Assembly: GCF_000247815.1 (NCBI RefSeq)
Contig: NC_021681.1
Span: 17,323,820 to 17,387,819 of the forward strand
Direction of reading: 5' to 3'
Source of the DNA: Ficedula albicollis
Lineage: Eukaryota; Chordata; Aves; Passeriformes; Muscicapidae
Length of the DNA stretch: 64,000 bases
In this document: one piece after another, positions 12,201-27,200 of the stretch
Layout: every line of letters starts with the position of its first letter
Position numbering within the stretch: position 1 is the stretch's first letter
Program-made: the position numbers and the translations under genes
Notes under the pieces: model-generated
What the model saw: only the letters and a program-made list of their open reading frames with translations
The model's database searches: none
Told to the model about the DNA's origin: nothing

Positions 12201-15200
12201 CTGGGCACTGAGCTGAGCAACGTGGGATCCCTCACTTCCCCTCCTACTGTCCTTGCTCTCTGCCTTTCAGCTCCTCCAGTAACTTTGACACTTGAACACA
12301 GCAGTGATTAAGAGTTCCTGTACATCTCTCCCTGATCAGATCACTGCTCACTCCTGCCTTGTGCAGCAGAGCTCTTGCCTGCCTCTGGGCTGCTCGTAGA
12401 TATTTCCTTCCGTCTCCACTGAGCTGAGCAGAGACCGACATCTCGACTGCTCGTCACACCATCCCTGTGCTGAAAACCAGCCCTGGCAGAGCTCTTGTAC
12501 ATATCACACCATCCCTGAGGTGAAAACCAGCCCTGGCAGAGCTCTTGTACACCACAGGAGGTGTCCCCAGCCCCAGGAGGTGTCCCCATCCCACAGGAGG
12601 TGTCCCCAGCCCAGGACAGGTGTCCCCAGCCCAGGACAGGTGTCCCCATCGTAGATATTTCCTTCCGTCTCCACTGAGCTGAGCAGAGACCGACATCTCG
12701 ACTGCTCGTCACACCATCCCTGTGCTGAAAACCAGCCCTGGCAGAGCTCTTGTACATGTTGCATCTCTGGCATAATCTCATTTTGCTGAGACAGTCCAGG
12801 TTAAACAGTCTGATGTAGTAAAAGAGTCGATGGAAACACTGCTCATCTCAACATAATCAATTTAGTGATCAGCTACAAGTGCAGTTGTCCTGCCTTTCAA
12901 GAAAGACCACACTGGCTTAGCCCCTCTGGAAGTACTCCTGGGAAAGGACTTTGTGGTAAAATATGACCTAAAGTGAAGTGAGGAGAAGTCATCATTAATG
13001 AGTTTTTCATGTTTTATTTAAGCTCGGTGCTCATTTGCAATCTTGCTGACAGCCAGGCACTGCCTGGTGACGTGTGGCTGGGCACAAGTGTCCAGGTAAC
13101 AGGAGCAGACAGGATCCACCTTGCACAAAGAAGGCTGGTGTGATTTGTTTGCAGCATAAAGCAGCAGAAGCTGGGAGCAGGCTGCCTGTGCTCACACGCT
13201 CACTCCCAGCCGGGCCAGCCTCAGGTCAGCTCCAGCCTTCAACAATTAGTGAGACAGATTGAATCTAGATTGATCTGTCTACTTTCACAGAGTGAGCCGA
13301 TTCCAGCTAGAAATTCTCCTTTCCCTGTATTTTTGTGTTAAAAGGAAGGAGACCTTGTCAGATTTCTGGATAAATGGGAAGAACAGGGCAAGGTAGAAAT
13401 AAATGTTGTGCTAATGTGTAGGAGGAATCATTAGGACAGAAAGACATCATCGATGTGGCCAGGCTGGGGCTGATCCACATTGCTGTGTTGAAATGCTGTC
13501 TCTGGTAAGGTTACTGGAAAAGGCAGGATTCAAAAGGACTCTGCTATTTATTGCACATTTGCAGCATTTTGCAGAGAGTCAGAATCTGGTTCAGAGCAGG
13601 AGGTTTTGGCACCAGTAACAGCCTGGACCAGAGCAGGGAATTCAGAGGAATTGCCCCGGGTGCTGTTCTTTGACAGATGCACTCGGGTCACTCAGATATT
13701 TACAGTCACTGAGAGAAAACCAAGGTTGTGGGAAAGCAGAGGAGAAGGGGCATGTTGCTTCAGTGAATGTTCAGGAGCAGGAGTATGGTGTGGAACTAAG
13801 TTGTAGTTTATGTGGGTCTCTTTGGGGATGAGGTTTTGGGAGGGCAACTGGGAAGTGCAGAGCAGGGGATCAGTCCCTGGTTGAAGCCAGTGGAGGAAGA
13901 TCAAACATCTGCTTGATGCTGTGTGTCACCCCAGCTATTCAGGGTTCCACAGCCGAACTGTGATATTGGCAGGGACACTTAACTGAGCTGGGTCTGATCT
14001 GCCCTCTCTCTCAGCCACATCTTCTTGCTGCACTGTGATCAAGGACAGCAAAGAAACCGGAAAACTGAGCAAGGCATTTTCAAGGAGTGTGGTTAACCCT
14101 GAACGATGCAGGGCTCTGATCACAGCATGGCTACACAGGCTGTTCTGCCCATGCAGCCAAGGCAGGACCTTTGTCACAAAGGGCTATATCTCTCTGTTGC
14201 ACCCAGTGTGCTCAATTTTTAAGGACACCATAAAAAGCAGTCAGAGAAGTACGACAGAGCACACCACAGCCAAGCCAGTTTGGCTTTGCATCACTGCAGA
14301 GAGCAGCAGGCAGGCTGGGAGAAAACAGTTTGCAAGCTGACTGACCAGAGAGCTGAGTGAAACAAAGGATGCTTGTCCTGAGATCCATCATGGGTGTAGC
14401 CATTTCCAAGCTCCCAAAAGTGCAAAGGGATGCTCTCCTAGCTGGCAGAGCAGTGAGGCTTTGTGCATGTTTATCCAGGGCTTTCGCCTGCATGGTGCCA
14501 GTGCGAGAGCCGAGAGCTGCTGCTTGTCGTTGACAGCTCAGCTATTGTTGCAAAGTATGATTTAATAGCAAGACTTGATTACAACATGCAAATGTAGTTG
14601 CTGGGGGACTATCTCAAAGGTTTGTGGAGATTAGCTGTTAAATTGGCCAGTGCAAAAACATTATTAAGCAGAGAATATAATTACTCATCTTGTGCTTCCG
14701 TAGTGCATAGAAGAGACAGATTTGTTTAAAAGCCAGCAAGTCCTATATGGAGAAAAGACTTGTGTAAATGCCACGTCATGTACTGCTGTATGTTGCAGCA
14801 TATTTTATTAGAGAAGCAACACTTAATAACAACATTTGGGAACTTGTGGAAGAAATCCATTATATTAATCTGCATCATAAAAGCAAACCTAATGCCTAGT
14901 GCATGAAGGCTGTGCAGATATTGAAACATCTCCTTTTGGTGGTGGTTGATTGCTTTTATGGAGATTGCATCATATGGATATAAACAAATCCAGCACTTGA
15001 TATGAAATCTGGGAGCCAGGTTTTAGACTCATTCATCTGTCTTCTATCTGTGCACGTTCCCTCTGAAATGCATCAAGGTTCCCATTAACACCTTAAATGT
15101 AGAAAGTAGAGTCAAAACGAGACTGTCAGCACATACAAAATGAACAACTGGGTGTGTGCTTGCTGTAATGTAATTCCCTTTCAGTCCTAGAGTAGTCTGT

Positions 15201-18200
15201 GAGGTTTCTAGAATAAAAAGCTCGTCTGTGTGTGAGGATGCAGGGAGGAGGATTGAAGTGTGGGGAGCTTGTTGATGCTGCAGACATGATTTGGGAGCAG
15301 GCTGTGGTTTGGGGATTTCCTCTTGCCTTGTGGCTCTCAGTAGCCCAGGCTGGGCTTGCAGGGGATGATGCACTGGCAGCTAGAGGGCTGAAGTCAGATG
15401 TCAAAGTACATTTGGCTAGTCAAAGCCCTACACAGTTTCAGGAAAATCTTTTAACAGAGGAGTCAGGAGGACTGGATTAGGGGAACAGCTTGTTCCTAAT
15501 GGAGTGTAGTTCCTGCAGTCCCATATGCTGGCATGGGAATGGGGTGATGTTGTCAGGGCTGTCCTTGCTGCTGTGCTGCAGTGGCTGCTGCTCACCCCTG
15601 ATTCACGTCACTGAGTGTTTCCTCTCCAGCATCCCAAATGCTCTGCTGAGGCTTCACTTGTCTAAGTAGAAGGAAGTATCCTCCCAAGCCTAAGTGGGCA
15701 AGATAAAGATTTCAAGGGGTTTTGATGAGACACTCTATTCTTTTGTGGCAGCTCAAGAGCTTCTGTGCACCACAATTGCTCCCCAGGCTAGTTCCTGAGT
15801 GACTCAGAACTGAATGTGGAGCTGCTGTGTGAACCTCAGCAACCTGGCACAGTATGTCCCAGTCACTTTAGATTTGAATTCATAATCAGTCCTCCTTACT
15901 CCTTTTGGATGTGTCCATACAGACACAGGTTCACTCCTCACCTGCTCCAGTCTGGTAAATTTGCCTCAGCTGCAGGCATCAGCTGTTCCAAGTGGTGCAG
16001 GCAGGGAAACAATGCTTGTGGCTGGGCTCATTTTACACTCAGAGCCATGAAACACCTGAATCCCAAGACAGCTCATCAGCATCTGCTGGGTGGTCCCTGG
16101 GAAGCAGGTCTGGCTGCATCCAGCAGCAGCAGCAGCGTGTCCCTGCTTTCATTACTCAGTGCCAAAAATACCTGTGAGTGGTTTGCAAGCCATGAGTGTC
16201 AGAGGGGACAGTTCTGGAAAGGTCTGGTATCAATTGGAGAAGGGAGAATGGCACATCTTGTCATCAGTAAGCATGAAGGAATGGTACCTGCAGCTAGATG
16301 CTGGGAGTGGGTGGAAGCAGGGCCTGGGTCTGGGTCTCAGCAGGGCAGACCAGCTGAGGGTGGATCAGCCCTGTTGGCAGAGGAGCAGGAAGGGACATGG
16401 GGCAGCATGGACTGAAATGCTGAGCTAGGGCATGTTAGTCCCTGCACAGGCACATCTCAGTTACAGCTATTTTTAAATAATGTTGATTGATAGTTTGTAA
16501 TGAAGCCAGAAAGTGGGAGAAACCATGTAGCAATATTTCATAGTAGTTTTGTTCCAGTTGTGTGAGGACTGTGTGTTTGAGCTGTCTGCTTCTCCCTAAA
16601 CACCATGTGCGCACTTTGAAGCTGCACATCCAGTTATCAGTACTGATAAATGCCATAAACTAACTTCACGTGGTGGTAGAGTTACAGCACAACAGGAGTC
16701 TCTGGTAGCCAGGGAGGAGACAGAAGTAATGTACTGCTCTGTTAATCTCCTTTTTTTCTGTGTGTACAGCTTGGGTGTGCAAGAGATCCATCTGTTAAAT
16801 GGCTGTTAACCTGTTCTCAGAGTCTGGAGTGCAAGAAGTTGTTTGTGTGATCCTCTTCTCTGACAGAACTGGTGCTGCCTACAGGAGATGCCCTTAGCTG
16901 CAAACTGAGGTACTCTAGGAAGAGTTGCAGTAGCTCTTGGTTCCATTAATTATAGAGTTTTACTGCACTGAGCAGTTAGCACAATTTGAGGCAGGACCTG
17001 CTGCTAACAGGTCTTAAGAGTTTGCCACTGCTGCTCTGAATCCCTGGGCTGGAATAAGGCTGTGATAATTAATGGAAGTTAAAGTGCTCCTTCTGCCTGT
17101 GAGCTGGTTGGAAATGGAAAAGAAGAACCTGTCACAGTTGTGACTGGCTCTAAACTACTGTCAGGCTTTCCTCCTTCCCTTCCCCTTCCCCAAGTGGAAA
17201 ATTGTATTGGAAAGCAGCAGTTAGAGCACTTAAATCTTTCCACAGTTCATTTCAAGCTCCTTTCTTCTTCCCAGCCATACCCAGGCCAGTTTGGGGCGCG
17301 GATGGGAGTCTGTGGCTGAAACCTGCAGGATGTTAAATAACAATGGGAGAGTGGGTTTGAAAGAGGGTATAATGTGCCTGGATTGCACGTACCCTAAGCT
17401 CTATTTCCCATGCTTTGACGTTCAGCCTGTCCATGCTTCACTCCCGAGCTGTTTCCTTTCCCTATGGGATCTGTCTTGGTGTGATATGGAGCAAGCCCAG
17501 GCTGAAGTGGGATCAGTGCCTCTCTTGCTGTGGAGGGACACGCTCCCACAAGCATCCATGGAAGCTGCTGGTGTCTATCCTGTCCAGACAGCAGTGGGGA
17601 CACGCTCCCACAAGCATCCACGGATGCTGCTGGTGTCTATCCTGTCCAGACAGCAGTAGGGACACGCTCCCACAAGCATCCATGGAAGCTGCTGGTGTCT
17701 ATCCTGTCCAGACAGCAGTAAGTGAGCACATGAAGTGTGGGCAGTAACAGAAGTTGTTGTATCCCCTGTGGTGGGTTACCAGATTCGTGTAATCCCTGCA
17801 CTTTTCCAGGTACTTGGATTGTCTGTTTTAACTATTTTGTGTCCCCTTTCTCTTAACACCTCTTGGCACGGTCACATTGCTGCTGCAGGCAGTGGTTCTG
17901 TGTGGGTTTGTCTCCTGCTGAAACTGGCCAGTGAAGGGCATCTGATGGAGCTTCACTGTCCTCAGCTGTCCAGATTCAACAGGTTGATCAGCTGGAGGAA
18001 GCTCCCAAAGCTTTTACTTCGATGTTACTGAGTAACCCTTGGGGGAGAGCTGATGGACCAGTACATAGATTGGACCCCTCCTTAGGGAAGTCTGCTGCCT
18101 CCCTGGGGCCAAGTTATAGAAGTGAAAACTTCCCACCCTGGTATGGCCCTCAGATATTATCCATTATTGATTGTTCAGGTAGGCAGCAATGATGGTGCAA

Positions 18201-21200
18201 CAAGAAGTCCAAGAACATTCAAGAGATACTTCAGCACTTTGGCATGACTAAGGGATCAGGAGAACAGGCAATGTCCTCCCTATTCTTCCAGTTATAGGAA
18301 TAATAAGGCAAGAAACAGTAAGAACCAGCAGGTCAATACCTGGCTCCAGGCCTGGGGTCACTGAAGAATCTGGTTGCTTTACACAACACCAGGCCTGCTG
18401 GTGACAAACAGGATACATGTGTCTCAAAGGGGAAAAAGGATTTTTGCCCAAGAGTTAGTAGGGCTCATTGGAAGAGGTTTAAACTAGATTTGAAGTGGGG
18501 GAAAGGGATAAAACCAGGCTTCTTCTAAATGTATATTTCCCCTGCTTATTCAAGGGTTAAGCAGTCTCAGAGATGCAGCACTCATAGCCAGGTAACTGTC
18601 AGGCTTGGATTGGAGGCTCACCAAAGCATGAGGATATATGGTTTTATTTCTGTTTTGTCATTTGGAGATTGCTACTCAATGTCTGTAGGACAAGAAAGCT
18701 CCAGGGCATCTTAGGATATACCCTGTGCTCCAAGAGATGCTGTTTTGGCTTTGCAACATTCAAATGCAAAGTCAAAAACTGATGCCTGAAGTGCTCCTTT
18801 TCCAAGGATTAAAAGGCACTGCCAAGGCTTTGCAAGATGACAGTGTTGCAAATCTTACCGTGATCCAGTGCTGAGATCTGTAGGTTTCAGCAACACAAAT
18901 GTGCTGACAGATCTGTGTGTGTGCTTTTCTGGAGATGGTAGATTTTTTCAGGAGGTTGATCTGTGCTGCTGAACTCTGGATGAGTTGGAAGGTAACATTG
19001 CAAGAGTTCTTCATCACACCTGGGTCTTAATTTTAACCAAGCTTCCTTTAGTCTAGTAAAACCCTGGCTCAAAGGAGCAGTTTCAGGATACTGTCACAGA
19101 TCTATCTTTGGTTTCTCTGTTTTTAGATGGACCTGAGGGATCCATAAAAGTCCGTGAAGGAACTAGCTGGAGTAACCAGGTTATGACTGTGACAATCAGG
19201 GACGGAGATATTTGCTAAATTCACCCAGCAGCGTGTGAGGTTTTGCAGACCTTGGCATCAAGAGAGCTTGTTCTCACTTCTGAGACATGAAACAAAGTCC
19301 TTTCTTACACTGCAGCCCTGGAGAGTCATCATACCCATCTCTGGACTTGAAGGATACAATTCTCCTTTGCTTATAGTGATAGGTCCCATGTCACTCATCC
19401 TCTCCTGTTATGGTCTCATTGAAACTGCCTCATCTATCCTCATCTGCCATCTGGCTGGCAGTAGCTCCATCTAGAGACAAACAGCTCTGTGTCACACACA
19501 GCCACACACCCTCCAAGATGCTGTTCAGGACCCACTCCTACACTGGTCGGCTTTCTCCACCTCCACTGGGATGTTTATCTGCTTTTCCTCAATCTCATTG
19601 TGTAAATTAGGCTAATTTCAGCCTGCCATGATGTGTGCGCTCAGTGAAACATGACTATAAATCCAGATCTGAACATTTTCTTGTAAAGGACGGGGTGGTG
19701 AAATTGCATTGCTGCCCTTAACCTCAGGCTGTCCTTAGACCAAACTAGACTCTTCACCACCCCTGCACCAGTAAATCAAACAGCTTTTGAATCGATGCTC
19801 ATAAAAGTCAAGGGAGAGAAGTTACAGATGGAAAAGACCCATTGCCTTGAGCCTGTCCTGCTGCAGAAGGGGAAGGCTCTCTTAGGAATTCAAGGCAAAG
19901 CTCCAAGCCTGCTTGCTGAGGCCAGGCAGGGTGAGAGTCCTGCCTGGGGAAATATGTGGGGTGGGGGGAGACTGCCTAAATTTCCTGCAGCTTTTCCATT
20001 CTGCTCATCTCTGCATTTTATTCCCTTGGCTTTATTTTTTGGGCAAGAAAACTGGTGTTGGTTGTATATTCAACAAACCCAATATGTTCATTCTCCTGAT
20101 CATTGTTTTTCACTCAGGGCTATGTTTGACTTTTCCTTAGAAGCATGTTTTTCTCACCTAATATTTAGTTTAAGATCGTAGGAGCTGGATATAAAACCTT
20201 CTGGGACATTGTAATCTGCCAAGAGGCTGCTTGAAAGCAGAAGTTATCCAGAGTATTTCAGTAGCATATTTAGAAAACATCACCCCCAAATTCCGTGTTG
20301 CCCATTTCCCTTTCATCTCCCTGCCAACTTTCATTGGTTGTTTTAACCCCGATCTGCTATCAGTGTCCCCTGTACCTTGCTTCCCTCCCCCTCGGGTTTC
20401 CATGTCTTTGAAAGTCCTGGTAACCAGAAGGTTCATGATTGCTTTGCAATTGTTTCAGACCAAGAATAATACAGCCAGAGCCAGCTGGATGCCTCGCTCT
20501 GTATTGATACAACTGTTCTCCTGAACCTGCCCACACTCAGTGCTACAACTGCAAATCTGAGGTTGAACCAGAGCAGTGCTGGGCAGTGGTGTGAGCCCTG
20601 ATCCATGGTCCTGTCTGGAAAGCAGCACCCCCAGCAGAGCATCCCATGGCCAGGGAGCAGCTGCCTTTGGGTTTTGTCTGCTGGGGACCTTGGGAACTTG
20701 CTATATTACATGTGTTTTTCTGACACAGATCCTCTCAGAACCAGTGGTCATTCTGAGTCCCTTGATCTGCAGCCAGTTTCTCCTGAGAGTCCTCCTCTGG
20801 CAAGGCCCTTGCTGAAGGCTGGCTAGTCTGGGTGATTGCTTCTCCCAGAGGTCTCTTCCCATGAGCCCAAACAACACTTGTGAGCATGGTTCAGTCTGGC
20901 TGATTGCTTCTCCCAGAGGTCTCTTCGCATGAGCCCAAACAACACTTGTGAGCATGGTTAAGAACTGGAACAGGCACCCAGAGAGGCTGTGAGAAAGTAA
21001 GAACTGGAACAGGCACCCAGAGAGGCTATGAGAAAGCTGAAGTTGGAGATTGCTAGAACTGAACTGGAAAATGCCAGCCTAATCCAACTTTGAAGTTACT
21101 CTGCATTGCTTGGACCAGAGACTTGCAGCAGAAGAGGGCATTACTTGGCAAGTCATTGCCTGACTTCCACTTCATGAACATCAGGGGTTTATGTTGTCAT

Positions 21201-24200
21201 GCCACCGCTGCCTTTGGCTACCAGATTATGTAGATCACTTTCCATGGTTTTGGTATTTTAAACTTTTTTTTTCCCCAGTATCTTTTGTTGTTCATCTCTT
21301 CATGAGTTTTTGCAGACTCCTTCTTGTTTGTCCCTGGGTCAGGTCTTGGTTGGTAGATGTATGCTCTCCCAGTCATTGGTTTGTCCCTGGGTCAGGTCCT
21401 GGTTGGTAGATGTATGCTCTCCCAGTCATTGGTCATCTCAGAGTGTGCTTCTAGTCTGGAATGTTCATCCAGTATTCTTTATTTCCCCTTTGGAAGTAAT
21501 CAATTCTTTAATTCCTAGGTAAACTGGGAAAAAGCAAGTCCAAAGGCTGAAGGATGTAACACACACAGGGTGTGCATGTCTCTTCAGCAGGAATGTCAGG
21601 GAGAACATTAGCTGATGGGGATTGTGGAGCAGGAAGGCTGGTTCTAGCAGTCTGTGACTCCCTGTAGCACTATCAGTTCTCCGGGTGATTAACTGTTTGT
21701 TTTTCCCTTAATGAAAACTTGTCTCAGATGAAACCACCATAATAGAAAGCTGATGTTCTGAAGCATTCCCAAGTGTAGGTTAATATTTACAAGCTATCAG
21801 GTTCAGGTTTTATCTCCATCCCTTGCTGGCACAGAGATAAAATCCTTTTAAAAATCCCTTTTGATCTTTCCTGGTTCATGACATGGCTTTAGTAAGACAC
21901 TTTCCATATGGAACGGGTAAATGCCTTAATGGAAATGTAAGTTTTTCTCATGATTTCAGGGACTGGTAACAGGTGAAGAGTCCCCCATGTACCAGGGGCC
22001 ATGGCTTATAATGGAGCATAAGTGATGGACAGTATCTGCAGGATTACTTGTGCTAGGAAACATCAGAATATTATTTCTGCCTCAATGACTTAAGATCATG
22101 TTTACCTAATGGACTTACACTTGCATTTTGCAGGTGTTGTGTTAATATTAATGTGTTGTCTGAATTGTTAATATTTCTTCACTTCAACATTGCATTAATA
22201 AAGGCTGCAGGGGATGGAGAAAAGACCTGGCTAATTAATTAAATCGACAAAAAGCATCTTTAACTTTCCATCATGCTGCCCTTTGCTTCCACCTAATGGG
22301 TCTTGGAATTTCTGGTCAGCAGCCACATAACACACGCTGCTGTATGGAGCACTCAGCAATGTGCTTGTTAATTTTTCTGACCCATAAATCACTTGCATAA
22401 ACTTTTAATGGTGAGGAAAAGTGCCTTTCATTCCTGCTTCCTCCTTCCAGTGGGAAAGGCAGTCCGATAACAGGCAGTGCTGGCCTGATGTGTGGGGCTG
22501 GAGGCTTTCCCGTCAGCAGAGGGGCTGTCTGCATTCATTCAGGAATTCTTTCCATTCTCCTCTTAGCCAGACTCTGGATGACATTAATATTATGTGTCTT
22601 GTCATAAGCTGTGCTTTCAGAGCCAGTGGTGTATCAGACTGCACGTCTCAGGAATGTGGACTGCCAGTCCAGCTTGGACACTGGCCGTGAGGTATCTCCC
22701 TTCTCCTCTGCCCCATCCCAGCCCCAGCCTGAGCTCATTCACCCACCAAGAATTCCCATGGGCTGGAGAAAACGCAGGTTCCCTGTTGTGGCCCCAGGTG
22801 GCTGGGCAGCACCCTTATTTGGGAGCATCCTAGTGCATTCCCAGAATGAGAATTTTCTCCTGAGAAAATTGTGGAGAACAGTGGAGCTGAGACTGAGGGA
22901 GCCTGCTGAAGTTGTGCCTCCACATCCTGTGTGACCCAGCACATGCATGCAGGTCTAAGCTTTCATCCCTGGCCCACAGCAGCTGAAAACTGTGTTTTGG
23001 CACAGAGGGGCACTTCAGCAGCACGCCAGGAGTCTGAAGGTTGTCATCAATTTGCATGAAAAGGAGCAAACTGCAGTCATATTAACCTTTAATGAAGAGG
23101 TGCAGCCTGCAGCGACTGCGTCCTCTGCGACACCGACACATCAGTCCAATGGTGCCTCCTTTGCCATTGGAATCAAGGCAGGAGGGAGGATGGTAGGACA
23201 GGCAGGTGTTGAGGTGTCCCTTCCATATGAACCAGGAGGAGGGTGAGGAGCTGCAGGCTGGGCAGGGTGCATTTTCCACCCACACAGCTGAGAGCCAAGA
23301 GATCCCAAAGGCCCTGTGGCCGCTTGTGCCGTCCAGCGCTGCGACGTTGTGCTGCCAGACGTTGGCCTGACGTTGTGCTGCCAGATGTAGTCAGCAATTT
23401 CATTTAACAGGGCTGCAAAGTGGCGTTGATAATTTCAAAGGAGCTCCAGCAAATGACTGAGGTTTTTCTAGCGGTCTAAATCCCTGTGTGCAAACCAGTA
23501 CTTCAGGCTTTAAGCAATTAATTCCTAATCATGCCAAATGCCTTCAGGAGCCCAGCATCAGTATTGAGAACTTAAAACGGTTTTCCACTGTACCACAGAT
23601 AATTTGGATAAAGCAAAGAGAGCAGTCCTGTGGCATTTCCAGCCTCAAGGTGTGAGAGTGGTCTGTAAGTGACATTTGTATTCAGAGAGCCCTCCCATGC
23701 ATTTGTATTGTAGGCATCTATTACTGGGAAGGCACCATAGCTAATATAAAGGGCATTCTTTATACCCCGGAAAGGGAGTTCATTATAGGGAAAAGCCATT
23801 CTAGCTTAGTAAGAAATGAATCTAAAACTGCCTCAGAGCTGCTATTCTCATCAAGTTTCAATGTTAGCAGTTTTAACCAAGAGCTAATTGAGCAATCTCA
23901 GAAAGTGGAGTAATTCCACTATTCAGCTATGCTTTGTACAAGGCTACTGCTAGCTGTGAGAGGAGCACAAATTACTTTCATCAAGCCAGGAACCGCCAGC
24001 ATTCTTGCCTTTTACTACTTTTTCTTTAAAAAAAAAAGTAGGCCTTTTGGTCTTTTGGCAACTGTCATTGGCAACAGGAGCTCCACACCAATATTTCAAG
24101 GCTCATATGTAACACTGCAATCCAATTTTTTTTAATAATAGGGGATTTGATTTTCATGTGTCTTCAGGCAGCAGTGCTGTCCCAGAGTGGATGGCTGAAG

Positions 24201-27200
24201 ATGCTCCTGTTTGTTTGATAGGTAGAGTGTCACTAAGAAAATAGCACACTATTCTTGCATAATTTTGCATGGAGAAGAGCCATTGCAAGTGCCAGCCCAG
24301 CTACTCACCAAAGAACATGATTCTGTCACTGGCTGTGCTCTCGGGAGATGTGGGATTAGCTAATGTTGGTTTTAGAAGAGCTTTTATAGAAGCCTCTCAA
24401 GTTCCTCTGCTTCATGGAAGAGCTGTAATCAAAAATAAACAAACATGATTTAAAGAAGAAAAAGTCATACCACATCCAGCATCTTTGGACTTAACACCTT
24501 GGACAGGGTTTGTTGGTTGATCTGTGGTGCTGTTTCTTTACTGTTTTCCTTCAGCTGATGCTGCTCCTCTTGGATGTGAACAAGTCTATTTGCAGCCTGT
24601 TGTGGAAGGTGACTTTGTGGGTGAATGCAGCAGGATTTAGAGTCCCATTTGCAGGAGGTGGCTGTAGATCTCCTGTTTGGTATGAGATTGTGCTGTAACA
24701 ATAATCCCCTCCAAACCAGCAGAGAGCAAGGGCTCTCAGCAGTGTACTGCCCTTAGCAAGGGGACATAAATCCATCAGTGTCTTCAGAGCTCAGGCACAC
24801 ACAGACCCATCAGGGCTGCCTTTGTCAGCACCAGCCTTTGGTGACACTGTTTGGTTCAAGCATGATGCTGTCAAAGCTCCTAACCATGCTTGAACCCAGC
24901 ACAGAGCTGGACACACCTGAGGCAGGCACATAGATAGGGGCTGAGAAACCAGAGGCCTGTGACTGCACATTGAAGCACTAACCCATGCTGATGTGGGATG
25001 GGAAGAAATTTGAACAGCAGAAGTTTTGTTCCTTTTGCAGGAGGGAGTAAGTGCTACGAGGGAGAGACAAGATGGAGAGGAGCAGATGAGATATTGTAAT
25101 GGGTTAGGAGAAAGAAGTTTGGTAAGCCTTTTAGAAGAGGTTGGTCACATTTGGCTCTAGTCTGAACTACTGGAAAAGTGCTGGGGATTTACTTGGTGGC
25201 AGCTCACCCAGCCAGAGGAGCCACCGTTGGAAGGGGGGGTTCAGACTCCAGCTCAGAACAGTTCAGCTCTGTCCTTTTAAGAGCAGGTTTCCACAGTCAG
25301 CTGCACGTGAAGAAAAGACCAACTTCTCCAGCCTGTCAAAAGCAAAGAACCCTGCCATGGAAGAGCTGTGTGGTGCTTTGGAATTATCACACCTCAGCTG
25401 TGGTAACTGTTCCAACACCTGGATATGCACCCATCAGTTACATCCTGTTGGAGGGAATGGAGGTTCAGAAGGTGTTACAGGGGAACAGCTGTGCTCATCT
25501 GTCCAGCCCCACCTCACTGCCGTTTGCTCTGAAGCCCCTGGGTCTTACCCTGCTGGAACAGCAGGTGTTTTAGTGTCCTTTTGCTTTAAGGAAGCTGCCT
25601 GCCTCCTTCCTGCATTTACTGGATTGCACACAAAGTACTCCTTGTCTCTCTCTTTCAGCGAACCCTTCTTAGCTAATGTCATTTGTCAAGTTAATCAGGG
25701 AGAGTGGGCACTTCGATGGCTGCTGTGCAGCCTAGCTGCATTACCATGGTGACAAGCAGCCAAACAGGCATTTTACTTGCCCTGCCTTTCTTTACAGATT
25801 TGCCATGAGAAACCATAATTTTATTTGCCTCAACCAACCAGCTTGCTGAGGGCGTTGGTAGTTTTTCAAGGTTGCTATCCAGAGATTGGGAAGTGTCTAC
25901 CTAACATTTAAAGGAGCAAGTAGTAATGCTGATACTAAAGCAGGTCAAGGTCTAAATGTGTAGCTTCTCTTCCCACATCCCACAGATGTTTGGCACTGGC
26001 AGGAGCTGCCTGAGAGGAATTACAGCCCACTAGCTTGAGTTTGGTGCTTTAGTCGAGGTGTCATCAGTCCTCTTCAGCTGGATGGTTTCATAGGTGACTG
26101 TTGCCCTACAGAAGCCGTGACTATCAAAGATACTTTAAAAAGCACCAAGATTTGTGTTTAAGAGCATCTCAGGAGCTTGAAATCTCCCCAGAAGTTGGTG
26201 AGATTTAGGCACTGGCATGCCTTGGTCACATTTGAAACTCAGGAGTAAGTGTAAGCTATACACTCCAGCTGACCTCTTGCATAAGGCAGGCTGAGGATGT
26301 TTCATCCACATAACTCATAAGCAAAATCTGGGCATTGAAAAAGCTGACAGGAGATGTACATGTTACAGAGCTCAGAAGCCCTCCCATCACTCTCTCTCTT
26401 CCCCTCCTCTGTGCACATGTTAAGTGATGCATGGAACAGTTTGGAAATGCTTCCTCCTGCAGTGTGGTTAGCAGGACAGCTGGGATCTGCAGGCACCTAT
26501 GGGAGGGACAGGCACCTGTTCACCCTAGCCCTGTCTGTGGGACAGCAGAGGAAGCCTCACATCAGCACAGAAAGGGCAAAAGTTCAGATCAGATTGTTTA
26601 TGGGATTTTATGGAGCCAGGAGCCAAGGATAGCTCAGCTAATCCAGAGGAAACTGTAGCGATGGCGTTAGAATGCATTTCACATGGGATTCATTCAGCGC
26701 GCGTTCAGATGGACCAGTCTTTCTGTCTCCGTTTTTTTAGCCATAAAATATTTTTCTTTGTACTCCTGTCTGCCAGCTGCACTGAGCCAGACTCCAAGCT
26801 AGGCTGTTTTAAGAAAAAAACCCACAGAAACCCCAAAACCTCTTGTCGTTTGACCTGCTGACAAGTTAGCAGGGCTTCAGCACAGCTCCCAGCAGCATCA
26901 GCACCAGCACTGGGCTGGGTCCCTGCTCTGCCAGCCAACCTCTGCTCCCACCAGCCTCAGCATCCAGTGCTTTTCTCCAAGCCACAGTGTAGTGCTTGCT
27001 TAGTTGAAGCCCTGGTGAGTTAAAAGTGCAACTGAAAGGGCATGTGGGGAGGGCAGGAAGGCAGCAGCTTTGCTGTGCCCTCCAGCTCCTCAGCACCTGA
27101 AGCCTTGCTGGCTTCATGGGCAGTCCTAGCTCATCCTCCTGAGTCACCAACACCCCATGCAGTATCAGCATGAGCTCCTCTTGGGAATAAGGTTTTCCTT

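Noticed and set aside
17535..17720. CRISPR-like array of three repeats
   Set aside because: The repeats are contiguous 62-bp units without distinct spacers, inside a vertebrate intron; it is a minisatellite.
25141..25752. 203-residue frame in the long intron
   Set aside because: No domain, signal or transposon similarity, and no flanking splice or poly(A) structure.
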